From Bacillus sp. Bos-x628 (lineage in GTDB: Bacteria; Bacillota; Bacilli; Bacillales; Bacillaceae): a stretch of 64,000 bases of DNA. Location of the stretch: positions 2,232,001 to 2,296,000 of the forward strand of contig NZ_CP159358.1 of assembly GCF_040500475.1 (NCBI RefSeq), read 5' to 3'. The notes below the pieces were generated by a model that saw only the letters and a program-made list of their open reading frames with translations, was not told the DNA's origin and made no database searches. Made by a program: the position numbers and the translations under genes. Positions 1 through 9,645 of the stretch are shown piece after piece. Position 1 is the stretch's first letter. Every line of letters starts with the position of its first letter.

Positions 1-836
1 AGGAATCTGTGCTTGAGCTGACCATTGAGTCGCCAAACTATCGTAACCTGATGTCAAGAATCGCAGCAGCTCAAAACAAGATGCCGCGCTATGACTTATA
101 TACGTTCTCATCAAATTCTAAAAGAGATTTCTTACTACCAAGAAAGCAAATGCAACTTGAATCCAAAATGTTCTTTATTGAAACGATTAAGACGAGTAAA
201 TTCAAGGATGCCTTGTTTACAGACCCAAGTCTTGTCGGTGAAGAGTCCAATTTAAATCGAACGGTTTATACTGATGGTACAAGTCGTCTCGAGGCGAATC
301 AAAAAGATCACCGCATACAATACCAGCATCGCAATATCAACTCCAGCGCAGTGTTTCAAACGGGAGATTTGATTAAGCGAAGTGTAAAATATTTCAATGA
401 TACAGGAAGCTTTACCGATGATTATCAATATTTCGGGATTAACAGCAATCAGCAGCTATCCTTTAATATGTTTATGGACGGTCTTCCAATTATCAACAGC
501 ACGAAGCACCCATTTGGTATGACATCCCTTGAAGTCCAGTGGGCAAATGATGACATTTTGAATTACAAGCGTCCAAACTATATTCTCGGCAACAAGGCGA
601 GCCAAAGTGAACAGGTCAAGCTGATGAATGGTACAGAGCTCAAGGACTTGATTATCAAGCAGACGAAATATGATGATCTTGAGAAAATTGAACAGATTTT
701 CCCAGCCTATCAAGCCGCTTCAACCGCATCAGATCAGGATCGAGCACTTTTTGTATGGCTACAGCCAGTGTGGTGTATGAAATATAATGGCAAGACAGTG
801 ATCCTAACGAAAGATTTACTGGCAGAGGGGAGCTAG
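1..836 (+). CDS. yycH: YycH, WalK-regulating membrane protein (3' part)
   Basis: This is the 3' part of yycH; the reading frame is open from position 3 and the start lies before the window. About 278 residues are visible of a family that is usually near 450. In B. subtilis YycH and YycI span the membrane and control the essential sensor kinase WalK through membrane contacts, so wall metabolism is adjusted by the WalRK system. The visible part is the extracytoplasmic domain and has no membrane segment. It ends 4 bases before yycI, whose RBS lies over its stop codon, which supports one wal operon. Identification rests on the protein plus the yycI-walJ-htrC order behind it. Confidence 0.9.
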   Translation, partial: ESVLELTIESPNYRNLMSRIAAAQNKMPRYDLYTFSSNSKRDFLLPRKQMQLESKMFFIETIKTSKFKDALFTDPSLVGEESNLNRTVYTDGTSRLEANQKDHRIQYQHRNINSSAVFQTGDLIKRSVKYFNDTGSFTDDYQYFGINSNQQLSFNMFMDGLPIINSTKHPFGMTSLEVQWANDDILNYKRPNYILGNKASQSEQVKLMNGTELKDLIIKQTKYDDLEKIEQIFPAYQAASTASDQDRALFVWLQPVWCMKYNGKTVILTKDLLAEGS

Positions 837-840
837 AATA

Positions 841-1704
841 ATGGAGTGGAATAAGACCAAAACGATCTTCATCCTAGCCTTTCTCGTTCTCGATATTTTT
901 CTAGGTTTTCAATACTTCGAAAAACGCTCAACCGATCATTTTGCTATTATAGAAAAAACCGATACACTTGAAGAAATGAAAGCAGATGGTATTAAATATG
1001 GCAATCTGTCAGATGAAGCAAAGATTGGATACCGCATTACAGCAGAAAAGAAGCAATTTACGAAAAAGGATGTTGACGGGTTATCTGATCAAAAGGTCAA
1101 GAGTACATTCCCTAAAACAGACAAGGATGATCCTGTGACTGTGCTCGAAATGACATTTCAAGATCCGGTGGCTCTGCCGAAAAAAGATATCAAAACTGCG
1201 GCAACGAACCTAGTGAACCAGCGTTTGCTTGATGGGAAGAACTATAAGTTGTGGAGTATTGATGAAGACGCAGGGGAGATAGTCTTTTTCCAAACATATA
1301 AAGGGAAATACATCTTCCAAGAAGGCTTGGACGAAACCGAAACGATTGGAAAAATTACGTTGAAGATGAATGACGAGAACAAAGTCGTATCGTATCAACA
1401 GTCGATGGTCACGTCAATTAATGAAGTGAGAAAAGAAACCCTTATCCCAGCGCTTGAAACGGTTAAGGACTTATATACACAAAACATGCTGAGTCAGAAC
1501 ACGACAGTGAAAAAGGTAGAACTCGGCTACTATACACAATATCCAGGTGCAAGTACTCAAGTCATGGTTCCTGTATGGAGAGTGGAGCTTGAAGGCACAG
1601 TAGCTGGTTCAAAGAAAAAGACCGAGGAAGAATATTTGATCAATGCCATCGACGGTTCAACACTTGATCATATAGAGAAAGATGACAAATCTTCAATGGA
1701 GTGA
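841..1704 (+). CDS. yycI: YycI, WalK-regulating membrane protein
   Basis: 287 residues. There is one N-terminal membrane segment (about residues 8-24), then a long extracytoplasmic domain of the YycI family. The family partners YycH and modulates WalK autokinase activity. The ATG at 841 follows a GAGGGGAG ribosome site that overlaps the end of yycH, and the gene is followed 6 bases later by walJ, so the three are almost surely co-transcribed. Length matches the family (about 280). Nothing looks broken. Confidence 0.92.
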   Translation: MEWNKTKTIFILAFLVLDIFLGFQYFEKRSTDHFAIIEKTDTLEEMKADGIKYGNLSDEAKIGYRITAEKKQFTKKDVDGLSDQKVKSTFPKTDKDDPVTVLEMTFQDPVALPKKDIKTAATNLVNQRLLDGKNYKLWSIDEDAGEIVFFQTYKGKYIFQEGLDETETIGKITLKMNDENKVVSYQQSMVTSINEVRKETLIPALETVKDLYTQNMLSQNTTVKKVELGYYTQYPGASTQVMVPVWRVELEGTVAGSKKKTEEEYLINAIDGSTLDHIEKDDKSSME

Positions 1705-1710
1705 GAGAAC

Positions 1711-2505
1711 ATGAGCTTGCAGTTCAGTGTACTAGCGAGCGGAAGTACGGGGAACGCTTTTTATTTAGAAACGGACGAGCACGCCTTTTTGGTGGATGCT
1801 GGTTTAAGCGGCAAACAGATGGTCGAGCTTCTTGGTCAAATCGACCGAAAGCCTGAAGACTTGGACGGAATTTTTGTGACACACGAGCACTCAGATCATA
1901 TTAAGGGGCTCGGTGTCATGGCAAGAAAGTACAAGCTGCCCGTCTATGCAAATGCGAAAACGTGGAAGGCAATGGAATCCCAAATCGGTAAGATCGAGAC
2001 AGACCAGAAGTTCCATTTTGATATGGAGACTGTTCAATCATTTGGAGCCCTTGATGTCGAGTCATTTGGTGTGTCTCATGATGCAGCAGAGCCAATGTTT
2101 TATGTGTTTCATTATGGAGGGCGCAAGCTTGCCCTCATGACGGATACAGGCTATGTGAGTGATCGGATGAAAGGGATTATCAAATCGGCGAATACCTTTG
2201 TATTTGAGAGTAATCACGATGTCGGAATGTTGCAAATGGGGAGATATCCTTGGAGCATTAAACGCAGAATACTAAGTGATGTCGGGCATGTATCAAATGA
2301 AGATGCCGCCCTTGCCATGACAGAGGTCATTGGTGATGCCACTTCCCGTATTTATTTGGCTCATTTAAGTCAAGACAACAATATGAAGGATTTAGCCCGC
2401 ATGGCAGTTCAGCAGACGCTTGAAATGAAGGGCTTTGTAGTGGGAGATGGCTTTGATTTATATGATACTGACCCGAAAAAGGCGACCCCGCTTTGCGCCG
2501 TATGA
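1711..2505 (+). CDS. walJ: WalJ/YycJ metallo-beta-lactamase-fold hydrolase
   Basis: 264 residues, full family length. The metallo-beta-lactamase fold is shown by the metal motif [10 protein letters not shown] (about residues 56-65), the later ALMTDTGYV strand and the histidine of [10 protein letters not shown] near residue 217. In Firmicutes the gene closes the wal operon. Its product is a cytoplasmic nuclease-like enzyme linked to coordination of cell division and DNA replication; the exact substrate in Bacillus is not settled. The ATG at 1711 has GAGAGAAC just upstream. Confidence 0.92.
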   Translation: MSLQFSVLASGSTGNAFYLETDEHAFLVDAGLSGKQMVELLGQIDRKPEDLDGIFVTHEHSDHIKGLGVMARKYKLPVYANAKTWKAMESQIGKIETDQKFHFDMETVQSFGALDVESFGVSHDAAEPMFYVFHYGGRKLALMTDTGYVSDRMKGIIKSANTFVFESNHDVGMLQMGRYPWSIKRRILSDVGHVSNEDAALAMTEVIGDATSRIYLAHLSQDNNMKDLARMAVQQTLEMKGFVVGDGFDLYDTDPKKATPLCAV

Positions 2506-2586
2506 TTTTTACAATCGTATGATTAAGATAGGAGCATCTTACCAACACTATATACATCATCTATTCACTGAAAGGAAGGAAACATA

Positions 2587-3774
2587 GTGGATTATCGCGA
2601 TATAGAGTGGAAGCCGAGACGAAGCAGAAAAGGATATTTCTTATCTGGTTTGATCGGTGTATTAGTAGGAGCTTTTTTAATGGGATTCTTTTTCCCATAT
2701 GTATATGGACAGAGCAGCGGTTCCTTTGGATGGCAGCGTGCTGGAGAACAGCAAACATCAGAAGGCCCTATAAAAACTGTCAATGTTAACGTCAATGATG
2801 CTGTGACGAAAGTTGTTTCTAGTATGTCTGATACTGTCGTTGGCGTCATTAACATCCAGAAGTCGAGCTTTTGGGACGAAGGCGGAGAAGCAGGCAGCGG
2901 TTCGGGTGTAATTTATAAAAAAAAGGGCGATACCTTTTATATCGTGACGAACCATCACGTTATCAAAGGAGCGAATCAGCTTGAAGTGAGTCTGCAAGAT
3001 GGGACAAGAATCGGGGCAAACCTCGTGGGAAGCGATCAGCTCATGGATTTAGCTGTGCTGACAGTAAAAAGTAATAAGATCAAAAAAACTGCTACATTTG
3101 GTAATTCAGATCATGTAAAACCCGGTGAACCTGTGATTGCCATTGGGAATCCATTAGGGCTTGAATTTGCAGGATCTGTCACACAAGGTGTTATTTCTGG
3201 TACGGAACGTGCCATTCCAGTTGATTCAAATGGAGACGGTCAGACCGATTGGAATGCGGAAGTCTTACAAACGGATGCCGCCATCAACCCTGGGAACAGT
3301 GGTGGTGCGCTTATCAATATGGACGGGAAAGTAATCGGCATCAATTCGATGAAGATTGCTGAATCAGAGGTAGAAGGAATCGGGCTATCTATTCCAGCTA
3401 ACCTTGTGATCCCTGTTATAGAAGATTTAGAGCGCTATGGTGAAGTCAAACGTCCATACCTTGGCGTTGGTATGAAATCATTACTAGATATCGCAAGCTA
3501 TCATTGGCAGGAAACGTTGAAACTGCCAACAAAAGTGACAACAGGTGTCGTAGTGATGAGCGTTGAACCTTTGTCTCCAGCAGGAAAAGCGGGATTAAAA
3601 GAGCTGGATGTGGTGACATCTTTTGATGGAAAGAACGTACAAAATATTGTGGATTTGCGCAAATATTTGTATCAAAAGAAAGTCGGCGATAAGGTAAAGG
3701 TACAATTTTATCGAAGCGGAAAGAAAAAGTCGGTAGAGATCAAACTCTCCCAAACCGACCAATTTGGCGGATAG
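2587..3774 (+). CDS. htrC: HtrC (YycK), HtrA-type membrane serine protease
   Basis: 395 residues starting at GTG 2587, behind AAAGGAAGG. A short cytoplasmic tail and one membrane anchor (about residues 19-40) are followed by a trypsin-like domain with the catalytic triad visible: His in TNHHVI (about 120), Asp in MDLAVL (about 151) and Ser in GNSGGAL (about 238). A C-terminal PDZ domain covers roughly residues 285-390. HtrA-family proteases degrade misfolded proteins at the outer membrane face under secretion or heat stress. The position directly after walJ is the conserved Bacillus order. An 81-base gap suggests it may also have its own promoter. Confidence 0.92.
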   Translation: MDYRDIEWKPRRSRKGYFLSGLIGVLVGAFLMGFFFPYVYGQSSGSFGWQRAGEQQTSEGPIKTVNVNVNDAVTKVVSSMSDTVVGVINIQKSSFWDEGGEAGSGSGVIYKKKGDTFYIVTNHHVIKGANQLEVSLQDGTRIGANLVGSDQLMDLAVLTVKSNKIKKTATFGNSDHVKPGEPVIAIGNPLGLEFAGSVTQGVISGTERAIPVDSNGDGQTDWNAEVLQTDAAINPGNSGGALINMDGKVIGINSMKIAESEVEGIGLSIPANLVIPVIEDLERYGEVKRPYLGVGMKSLLDIASYHWQETLKLPTKVTTGVVVMSVEPLSPAGKAGLKELDVVTSFDGKNVQNIVDLRKYLYQKKVGDKVKVQFYRSGKKKSVEIKLSQTDQFGG

Positions 3775-3802
3775 CCAGTTCCATGATGGGACTGGTTTTT
3801 TT
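3775..3802 (+). terminator. Rho-independent terminator after htrC
   Basis: CCAGTTCC at 3775-3782 pairs with GGGACTGG at 3788-3795 (one G-T pair) around a 5-base loop and is followed by seven T. Confidence 0.9.
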
Positions 3803-3840
3803 GCATGCTCATCATATGAAGATGGAAAGGGGGAATACGA

Positions 3841-4359
3841 TTGGTTACATTACAACCGATGTCACAATCAGATGACGCCTTATTGATGGAGGCGTCCATT
3901 AAGAGATATGCAGAAGAAAAGGTATTGGCTGGTACATGGGCCGAGGAAGAAGCGCTTGAGAATGCAGAAGATCAATTTAACAGTCTGCCTCCCAACGGCA
4001 TTTATACAGAAAATCATGAGCTGTTGAATTTATGAAACGGGGAAGAAGCCACTGGCTGGGTTTGGCTCTATCACGATCCGCATCACCCTCAACAAGAAGG
4101 CTTTATGTATAACTTTACCTTAGTTGAGACTTACCGGGGAAAAGCCTTTGCGAAACAAGCCATTGCTGCATTAGAGAAGCGAGCAAAGACATTAGGGGTG
4201 CAAAAACTCTCGCTGCAAGTTTTTGCCCAAAATCAAATGGCCCGTTCGCTTTACGAGAAATCGGGCTTTGCAGAAACCGGCATATATATGAGTAAACTTC
4301 TATCAACAAAGAAGAAGTACCGTGCAAACAGCGTACGGTACTTTTTTATGAGGATATAA
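3841..4359 (+). pseudogene. GNAT N-acetyltransferase (YycN-like) with in-frame stop
   Basis: Two pieces in the same frame, 3841-4035 and 4036-4359, are separated only by a TGA at 4033-4035. Read through, they form one GNAT protein: an N-terminal half, a GWVWLYHD strand, then the acetyl-CoA region FTLVETYRGKAFAKQAIAAL and the NQMARSLYEKSGF motif, with the family's end at about 4300. The TTG at 3841 follows AAAGGGGG. The position after htrC matches B. subtilis yycN, a putative acetyltransferase. A CGA-to-TGA transition could explain the stop. The open frame runs on into the terminator hairpin, so the extreme C-terminus may also be altered. Confidence 0.82.
4317..4347 (+). terminator. Terminator after the broken acetyltransferase
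   Basis: GTACCGT (4317-4323) and ACGGTAC (4335-4341) form a perfect 7-bp stem followed by six T. It overlaps the 3' ends of both converging reading frames. Confidence 0.8.
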
Positions 4360-5227
4360 CGTCATCCTGAGCCATCACTCGATATAGATCTACCTTACAT
4401 TTAACGAAGGCACGGATAATAGCAGGGATTCGGGCTTCTGAATGAATCAACAATGAGGTCTCATCATCACTGATCACAAGATCTGTTCCCACACTTTGCA
4501 AGTACTGCGTGAGAACAGGTTTCACCTCATCATCAATCCATGCATGTTTGAAGGTAACACGAATGTTTGAGGACGTGAGGGTTTTCTCTAGGGGGTGAGT
4601 ACTTGGAGGCACTAATTTTCCTTTAGAAATGAACACAGCTTTTGTACAGATACTCCTTGTAAACCTTGGACTGTCAGCCGTTAAAAGTACCGTTTTCCCT
4701 TCATATTTGAGTGCTTGAATCACCTGTTGGATGTGCATGATGGAATCTGAATCAATATCAGCAAAAGGCTCATCGAGTAAAATAAATTCAGGCTGATGGG
4801 CGATTGCCTGTGCCATTCCTAGACGTTTCTTCATGCCAGATGTAAAGGCACCTATTTTTTCATGCTGATAGGGGCGCAAACCGACGAATTCGAGCAATTC
4901 TTCATAATAGCTTGTCTTCTGACGTGATCCCGTTATTTTAGATAAATAGGCAACATGCTCAATTGCGGTGAGTCCTTCATATAAATCTGTATATTCGGGC
5001 AAAACGCCTATTTGATGCCTCACTTTTTTTAAGGAAGTAGCATTCATGATCGTAAAAGTGCCAGAAGTCGGACGAGAGAAACCCGTAATGATATTGAAAA
5101 ACGTAGTTTTCCCCGCTTCTTTTGGTCCGATTAGTCCGAAGACATCTCCTTTTTGTACTTCTAGATCAATATGATCTATCGCTACTTTCGTCCGATATAT
5201 TTTTGTCAGCCCTTTTGTTTGAAGCAC
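4346..5227 (-). CDS. ABC exporter ATPase with degenerate switch residue
   Basis: 293 residues, GTG start directly after the permease stop (TAG GTG) with AGGAGGGA upstream. This is the ATP-binding subunit of an ABC-2 exporter: Walker A GPKEAGKTT (residues 34-42), signature FTSGMKKRLGMAQ, Walker B EFILLDEPFADID. The canonical H-loop Ser/Thr-His is replaced by LTADSPR, so the usual switch histidine is missing, and Walker A has KE in place of the common NG. The C-terminal 80 residues form an extra domain. The substrate is unknown. It could be an exporter with lowered ATPase activity or a gene beginning to decay. Confidence 0.82.
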   Translation of the reverse strand: MLQTKGLTKIYRTKVAIDHIDLEVQKGDVFGLIGPKEAGKTTFFNIITGFSRPTSGTFTIMNATSLKKVRHQIGVLPEYTDLYEGLTAIEHVAYLSKITGSRQKTSYYEELLEFVGLRPYQHEKIGAFTSGMKKRLGMAQAIAHQPEFILLDEPFADIDSDSIMHIQQVIQALKYEGKTVLLTADSPRFTRSICTKAVFISKGKLVPPSTHPLEKTLTSSNIRVTFKHAWIDDEVKPVLTQYLQSVGTDLVISDDETSLLIHSEARIPAIIRAFVKCKVDLYRVMAQDDVISS

Positions 5228-5917
5228 CTACACATCCCTCCTCTGAAACAGGAGCGCTGTTCCAATCAGTAAGAAAGTGGTCAATGCCGCATTTATCAGC
5301 ATAAAGGTAAGCGGCTCCCTCCAGCGTGCATAATAATAGGGGGTCATGAATTGAAACCAGTGGATAAACCATTCTGATGAAAAAACAGATATCACACTGA
5401 TGATCGGAAAAAGAAATGAAAACAACATCCCAACAAACATTGATCTCTGCGGCGTCGGAAAGAGTATAGATAAAAACAAAGCAAACGAGATGCCCACGCT
5501 GATAAAAGTCAATGTTTTGAAGGCATCAGAGAATTGAAAACGGTGTGAAATGACCATGTTCAAAACATATGTCGTCATAATACAACTGAACCAAAATAGC
5601 ATCAATCCAAGGTATTTCCCAATGACAATATTCAGACGTGTCGTTTTGCTCACAAGAAAACGAATCGTTTTCAAATAAATTTCGCGACTCAAAATATCAT
5701 GAGACCATAAAAAAATAAGGAAAAAACCAAATAATGAGATCACCAGTTCATTTCCAATCGAATAAGGGTCCTTTACCTGCTGCCATACATCTTGATACGC
5801 TGCGACAAAAGGAAGACTTGATACAAAAGTAGATAGAAAGAAAATAATCACAATTGTTAAAATGGATTTTGTACTCTTAAAGAGCTGCTTAAACTCATTA
5901 AAACAGATGGTCCACAC
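5228..5917 (-). CDS. ABC-2 type exporter permease
   Basis: 229 residues with about six hydrophobic segments and an ABC-2 membrane layout (helices near residues 18-38, 60-75, 105-125, 135-155, 165-185, 205-222). The GTG start follows GGGAGGTAC. It is the first gene of a two-gene operon with the ATPase immediately downstream. The substrate cannot be read from the sequence. Small Bacillus exporters of this layout often act in peptide export or immunity, but no precursor peptide gene is visible beside it. Confidence 0.8.
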   Translation of the reverse strand: MWTICFNEFKQLFKSTKSILTIVIIFFLSTFVSSLPFVAAYQDVWQQVKDPYSIGNELVISLFGFFLIFLWSHDILSREIYLKTIRFLVSKTTRLNIVIGKYLGLMLFWFSCIMTTYVLNMVISHRFQFSDAFKTLTFISVGISFALFLSILFPTPQRSMFVGMLFSFLFPIISVISVFSSEWFIHWFQFMTPYYYARWREPLTFMLINAALTTFLLIGTALLFQRRDV

Positions 5918-6115
5918 GCACTGTACCTCCCTTCATCTTTATTATAACGCTAGAAAAGAAAGACACCATATCTTGCTCTTTAATATTTGTTTAAATTTTA
6001 AAAAAGGACTCTTCCAACAGAAATTAATTTATTTTTAAAAATGTTCAGAATTATATCTTGATTTATAAAAAAACATCATGTATGATAGCGTTAACTCAAA
6101 ATAAGAACAGGCAAT

Positions 6116-6414
6116 GACGAGAGAAAGTACAATCATCAATTTTTTCACAGAGAGCTTCGGTCGCTGAAAAGAAGCAAAAAATAATGATTCGAAAAATGGT
6201 CTCTGAGCCTCGTGCTGAACGTATCTTTGATATTAGTAGGTCACGACGAGAATTGGTACTCGTTATCAAATCCACAGTATATGAGCCAGATTGGAACTTT
6301 GTACTTGTAGAGGCTGTTTAGCGTGAGCAAACAGTAAATAAAGGTGGTACCACGAGACAAATACCTCGTCCTTATGATTCAAAGATAAGGATGGGGTATT
6401 TTTTATTTTCCACT
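6116..6414 (+). promoter_or_regulatory. T-box leader (tRNA-sensing riboswitch), probably methionine
   Basis: The leader carries the T-box sequence GGTGGTACCACG (6343-6354) followed by a terminator hairpin (ATACC...TCCTTAT with ATAAGGA...GGTAT, then a T run to about 6414). Upstream is a Stem I: AGTA at 6126-6129, an upper stem of 6131-6145 with 6177-6189, and an AGAG/GCTG distal loop near 6150-6165. Opposite AGTA lies CGAAAAATGG (6190-6199), so the specifier codon is probably ATG (6196-6198), that is Met; AAA (Lys) is a less likely reading. The T-box base T in TGGT would pair with discriminator A73, as in tRNA-Met. Uncharged tRNA would allow transcription of the downstream operon. Confidence 0.9.
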
Positions 6415-6476
6415 TTTTTCATACAAATGTTCCACGTGAAACACACAACCATTTTTCAAATGAAAGGGAGATTGAC

Positions 6477-7337
6477 ATGAGTGAACATGCATTGGTTTTA
6501 CAATCAGATTTCGGCATTGATGATGGTGCTGTCAGTGCAATGTATGGAGTGGCAAATACGGTCAGCAACAACATTCGCATTTTTGATTTAACACACAACA
6601 TTCCGCAATATGACATTTGGGAGGCATCTTATCGCCTGCTCCAAACCGTCACATACTGGCCGGAGGAAACCGTCTTCGTCTCCGTTGTTGACCCGGGCGT
6701 TGGATCAGAGCGCAAGAGTCTTGTCGTCAAAACAACAAGTTCACACTATATCATTACGCCAGATAACGGGACACTCACGCACGTCGCACAGGATATTGGG
6801 ATTGTCGAAGCCCGTTATTTAGATGAAACCATCAACCGGCTGCCGAAGTCGGGAAAATCACATACATTCCATGGAAGAGATATTTATGCATATACAGGGG
6901 CGAGAATCGCTTCAGGCGTGATTTCCTTTGAAGAGGTAGGACCAAAGGCGAATATTGATGATATTATTCACCTTCCAGTTGTAAAGGCTTATGCAGAAGG
7001 TGAGGTCATCACAGGGACGATTGATATTTTGGATGTCAGATTCGGAAACCTTTGGACAAACATCCATTACACGTTATTTGAACAGCTTTCAATTAATTAT
7101 GGTGATGCAATAGAAGTTACCATTGCCAACGGACCAAAAAATGTGTATAAAAATATCATGACCTATGGACGATCTTTTGCCGATTTAAAGGTAGGCGAAC
7201 CACTCGTATATGTCAATTCACTCGACCATCTAGGTGTGGCGATCAATCAAGGGTCATTTGCAAAGGCTTATAACATCGGTACAGGCACAGGCTGGCGCCT
7301 TTCGATTCGAAAAGCTCCGCGCATTATATACGAATAA
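6477..7337 (+). CDS. SAM hydroxide adenosyltransferase family protein (DUF62)
   Basis: 286 residues, ATG behind GAAAGGGAG. It opens with SDFGIDDGAVSAMYGV and contains VDPGVGS and TPDNGTLTHV, the S-adenosylmethionine-binding motifs of the chlorinase/DUF62 family. These enzymes hydrolyse SAM to adenosine and methionine. Family members often sit beside ECF transporter genes, as here: the S-component starts 15 bases downstream. Together with the T-box this points to methionine or SAM-related salvage, which is an inference. Length is normal for the family. Confidence 0.88.
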   Translation: MSEHALVLQSDFGIDDGAVSAMYGVANTVSNNIRIFDLTHNIPQYDIWEASYRLLQTVTYWPEETVFVSVVDPGVGSERKSLVVKTTSSHYIITPDNGTLTHVAQDIGIVEARYLDETINRLPKSGKSHTFHGRDIYAYTGARIASGVISFEEVGPKANIDDIIHLPVVKAYAEGEVITGTIDILDVRFGNLWTNIHYTLFEQLSINYGDAIEVTIANGPKNVYKNIMTYGRSFADLKVGEPLVYVNSLDHLGVAINQGSFAKAYNIGTGTGWRLSIRKAPRIIYE

Positions 7338-7352
7338 GAAGGAGGAAACATC

Positions 7353-7910
7353 ATGGCAGGTAAACAACTTTCAACGAAAACTGTCGTTGCCATCGGAATT
7401 GGCGCAGCCGTCTTTGTCATTTTAGGACGCTTCGTTTCGATTCCAACTGGCATTCCGAATACACAAATTGAAACATCGTACGCATTCCTTGCTTTAATGG
7501 CTGTGTTATTTGGTCCTGTTGCAGGCGCACTCATTGGTTTTATAGGCCATCTTATTAAAGATGCCACCACATTCGGCCCTTGGTGGAGCTGGATTATCGT
7601 TTCGGGTATCGTTGGTTTGTTGATCGGCTTCATTTCAAAACGATTAAATGTAGAAGAGGGAGACTTCGGCTGGAAAAAGATTACGCTCTTTAATGCAGTA
7701 CAAGTAGGAGCGCAGGCACTTGGCTGGTTTGTCATTGCCCCTGTGCTTGATATTGTGATCTATGCTGAACCCGCTAAAAAAGTATTCGCACAAGGAATTG
7801 TGGCAGGTATATCCAACATCATGACAGTGGGTATACTTGGTACGATCATCATTGCAGCTTATGCAAAAACGAGAAGCAAAAGCGGCAGCCTGTCTAAGGA
7901 AACATCATGA
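7353..7910 (+). CDS. ECF transporter substrate-binding (S) component, UPF0397 family
   Basis: 185 residues with five to six membrane helices. The start, the [19 protein letters not shown] motif and the [19 protein letters not shown] stretch match the UPF0397 family of ECF substrate-specific components. Such proteins bind the transported vitamin or cofactor precursor and dock on the shared A1A2T energizing module encoded next. The substrate is not proven; the T-box and the DUF62 neighbour suggest a methionine-related compound. ATG at 7353 behind AAGGAGG. Confidence 0.87.
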   Translation: MAGKQLSTKTVVAIGIGAAVFVILGRFVSIPTGIPNTQIETSYAFLALMAVLFGPVAGALIGFIGHLIKDATTFGPWWSWIIVSGIVGLLIGFISKRLNVEEGDFGWKKITLFNAVQVGAQALGWFVIAPVLDIVIYAEPAKKVFAQGIVAGISNIMTVGILGTIIIAAYAKTRSKSGSLSKETS

Positions 7911-7929
7911 AGCAAGGTGGAACACATAA

Positions 7930-9645
7930 ATGAAGAAACCGATGATTCAATTCGAACATTTCGGATTCAAATATCGTAGTCAGTCAGAACCGACATTGAA
8001 AGACATCAACCTGACCATCTATGAAGGTGAAAAAGTCTTAATAGCAGGCCCGTCTGGATCGGGAAAAAGCACACTAGCCCATTGTATTAATGGGCTAGTT
8101 CCTGCGTCTTATAAAGGATCAATGGAAGGAAGTCTTCACATCGGCGGAAAGGATGCAGAAAAGGAGAGCATTTTCTCCCTCTCACAGCTCGTCGGAACGG
8201 TCCTGCAAGACCCTGATGGACAATTTATCGGTCTGACGGTTGCAGAAGATATTGCGTTTACGCTAGAAAATGACCAGGTAGCACGTGAAGAGATGACGGC
8301 TCGTGTAGAAGAAGCGGCGAGATTAACAGAAGTAGACGGCAAGCTGGCATCATCCGTACATGAGCTGTCAGGTGGTCAAAAACAGCGTGTCGCCATTGCA
8401 GGCGTGCTTGTAAATGATGTCGACATTTTACTCTTTGATGAACCGCTTGCGAACCTTGATCCCGCAACAGGCAAGGAAGTCATTGACCTCATTGACCGAT
8501 TGCAAAAGGAAACGAAAAAGACAGTTGTCATGATCGAGCACCGATTAGAGGATGTACTGTACCGCCATGTAGATCGAATTATCGTCATCCACGACGGAAC
8601 CATTGCAGCAGATATGACACCAGATGAATTACTCGCTTCGAATGTTTTGGAAGAGGCAAATTTGCGAGAGCCATTATATGTGAAGGCGATGAAGTATGCA
8701 GGGATTCAGGTGAGGTCAAGCGGGCAGCTAGCCGACTTAAAACGTCTGACCTTAGATGACGATGCCAAGCAAAAAATCAAACAGTGGATGGAAATAGAGC
8801 ATCAGGCAAAGGAAGAGAAAATAGCGTACGATTTGTTAGAAGTGCGGGATCTTAGCTTTGACTACCCCACAAGACCAAACACGCTCAAAAACATCTCCTT
8901 TACTGTGAAAAAAGGAGAAATGGTCAGCATTGCGGGAGCCAATGGAGCTGGCAAAACGACACTGTCCAAGCTACTCTGTGCGTTTGAAAAACCACTTAAA
9001 GGAGCGATCCTTTTAAATGGTGAGGACATCACAGGAGACACAATCAAACAGCGCTCCGAACGCATTGGTGTCGTCATGCAAAACCCGAATCAAATGATTT
9101 CAAAGCAAATGATCTTTGATGAGGTAGCGCTAGGTCTTGTGCTAAGAGGTATACGGGCGGAAGAAATAAAAGAGCGTGTCGAGCGTGTCCTCAAAGTATG
9201 CGGTTTATATCCATTTCGGAACTGGCCCATCTCGGCCCTCAGCTTTGGGCAGAAAAAACGCGTCACCATTGCGTCTATTCTTGCATTAGAGCCTGAGATC
9301 ATCATTTTAGACGAGCCAACCGCCGGACAGGATTTTAGACATTACACAGAAATGATGACGTTCTTAGAGCAACTAAACAAACAAGGCGTCACGATTTTAA
9401 TGATTACACATGATATGCATTTGATGCTGGAATACACAACAAGAACGATTGTGATTTCAGATGGAGAAAAAATCGCAGATGATACACCTTCCAAAGTGCT
9501 AACAGATCAGCTGCTTGTCCAAAAGGCGAGCTTAAAGGAAACGTCGCTGTATGAACTGGCGCTGAAAGCAGACTGGCCAAATCCAAATGAACTCGTGGAT
9601 CGCTTCATTGAGGTTGACAGAAAGGAACGAATGATATGGCTGTAG
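7930..9645 (+). CDS. ECF transporter ATPase with two fused ABC domains
   Basis: 571 residues, a head-to-tail fusion of two ABC ATPases as in YkoD-type ECF proteins. Domain 1 has Walker A GPSGSGKST (about 40-48), signature LSGGQKQR and Walker B ILLFDEP. Domain 2 has Walker A GANGAGKTT (about 336-344), signature LSFGQKKR and Walker B IIILDEP. Both H-loops are intact (VMIEHR and LMITHDM). The start lies 19 bases after the S gene and the end overlaps the T gene by 10 bases, so the order is S-A1A2-T. All catalytic motifs look functional. Confidence 0.92.
   Translation: MKKPMIQFEHFGFKYRSQSEPTLKDINLTIYEGEKVLIAGPSGSGKSTLAHCINGLVPASYKGSMEGSLHIGGKDAEKESIFSLSQLVGTVLQDPDGQFIGLTVAEDIAFTLENDQVAREEMTARVEEAARLTEVDGKLASSVHELSGGQKQRVAIAGVLVNDVDILLFDEPLANLDPATGKEVIDLIDRLQKETKKTVVMIEHRLEDVLYRHVDRIIVIHDGTIAADMTPDELLASNVLEEANLREPLYVKAMKYAGIQVRSSGQLADLKRLTLDDDAKQKIKQWMEIEHQAKEEKIAYDLLEVRDLSFDYPTRPNTLKNISFTVKKGEMVSIAGANGAGKTTLSKLLCAFEKPLKGAILLNGEDITGDTIKQRSERIGVVMQNPNQMISKQMIFDEVALGLVLRGIRAEEIKERVERVLKVCGLYPFRNWPISALSFGQKKRVTIASILALEPEIIILDEPTAGQDFRHYTEMMTFLEQLNKQGVTILMITHDMHLMLEYTTRTIVISDGEKIADDTPSKVLTDQLLVQKASLKETSLYELALKADWPNPNELVDRFIEVDRKERMIWL

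Noticed and set aside
6196..6198. Specifier codons other than ATG (AAA, AAT, TGG) for the T-box
   Set aside because: AAT and TGG would need a discriminator G in the tRNA, which does not pair with the T of TGGT; AAA stays possible but fits the operon content less well.
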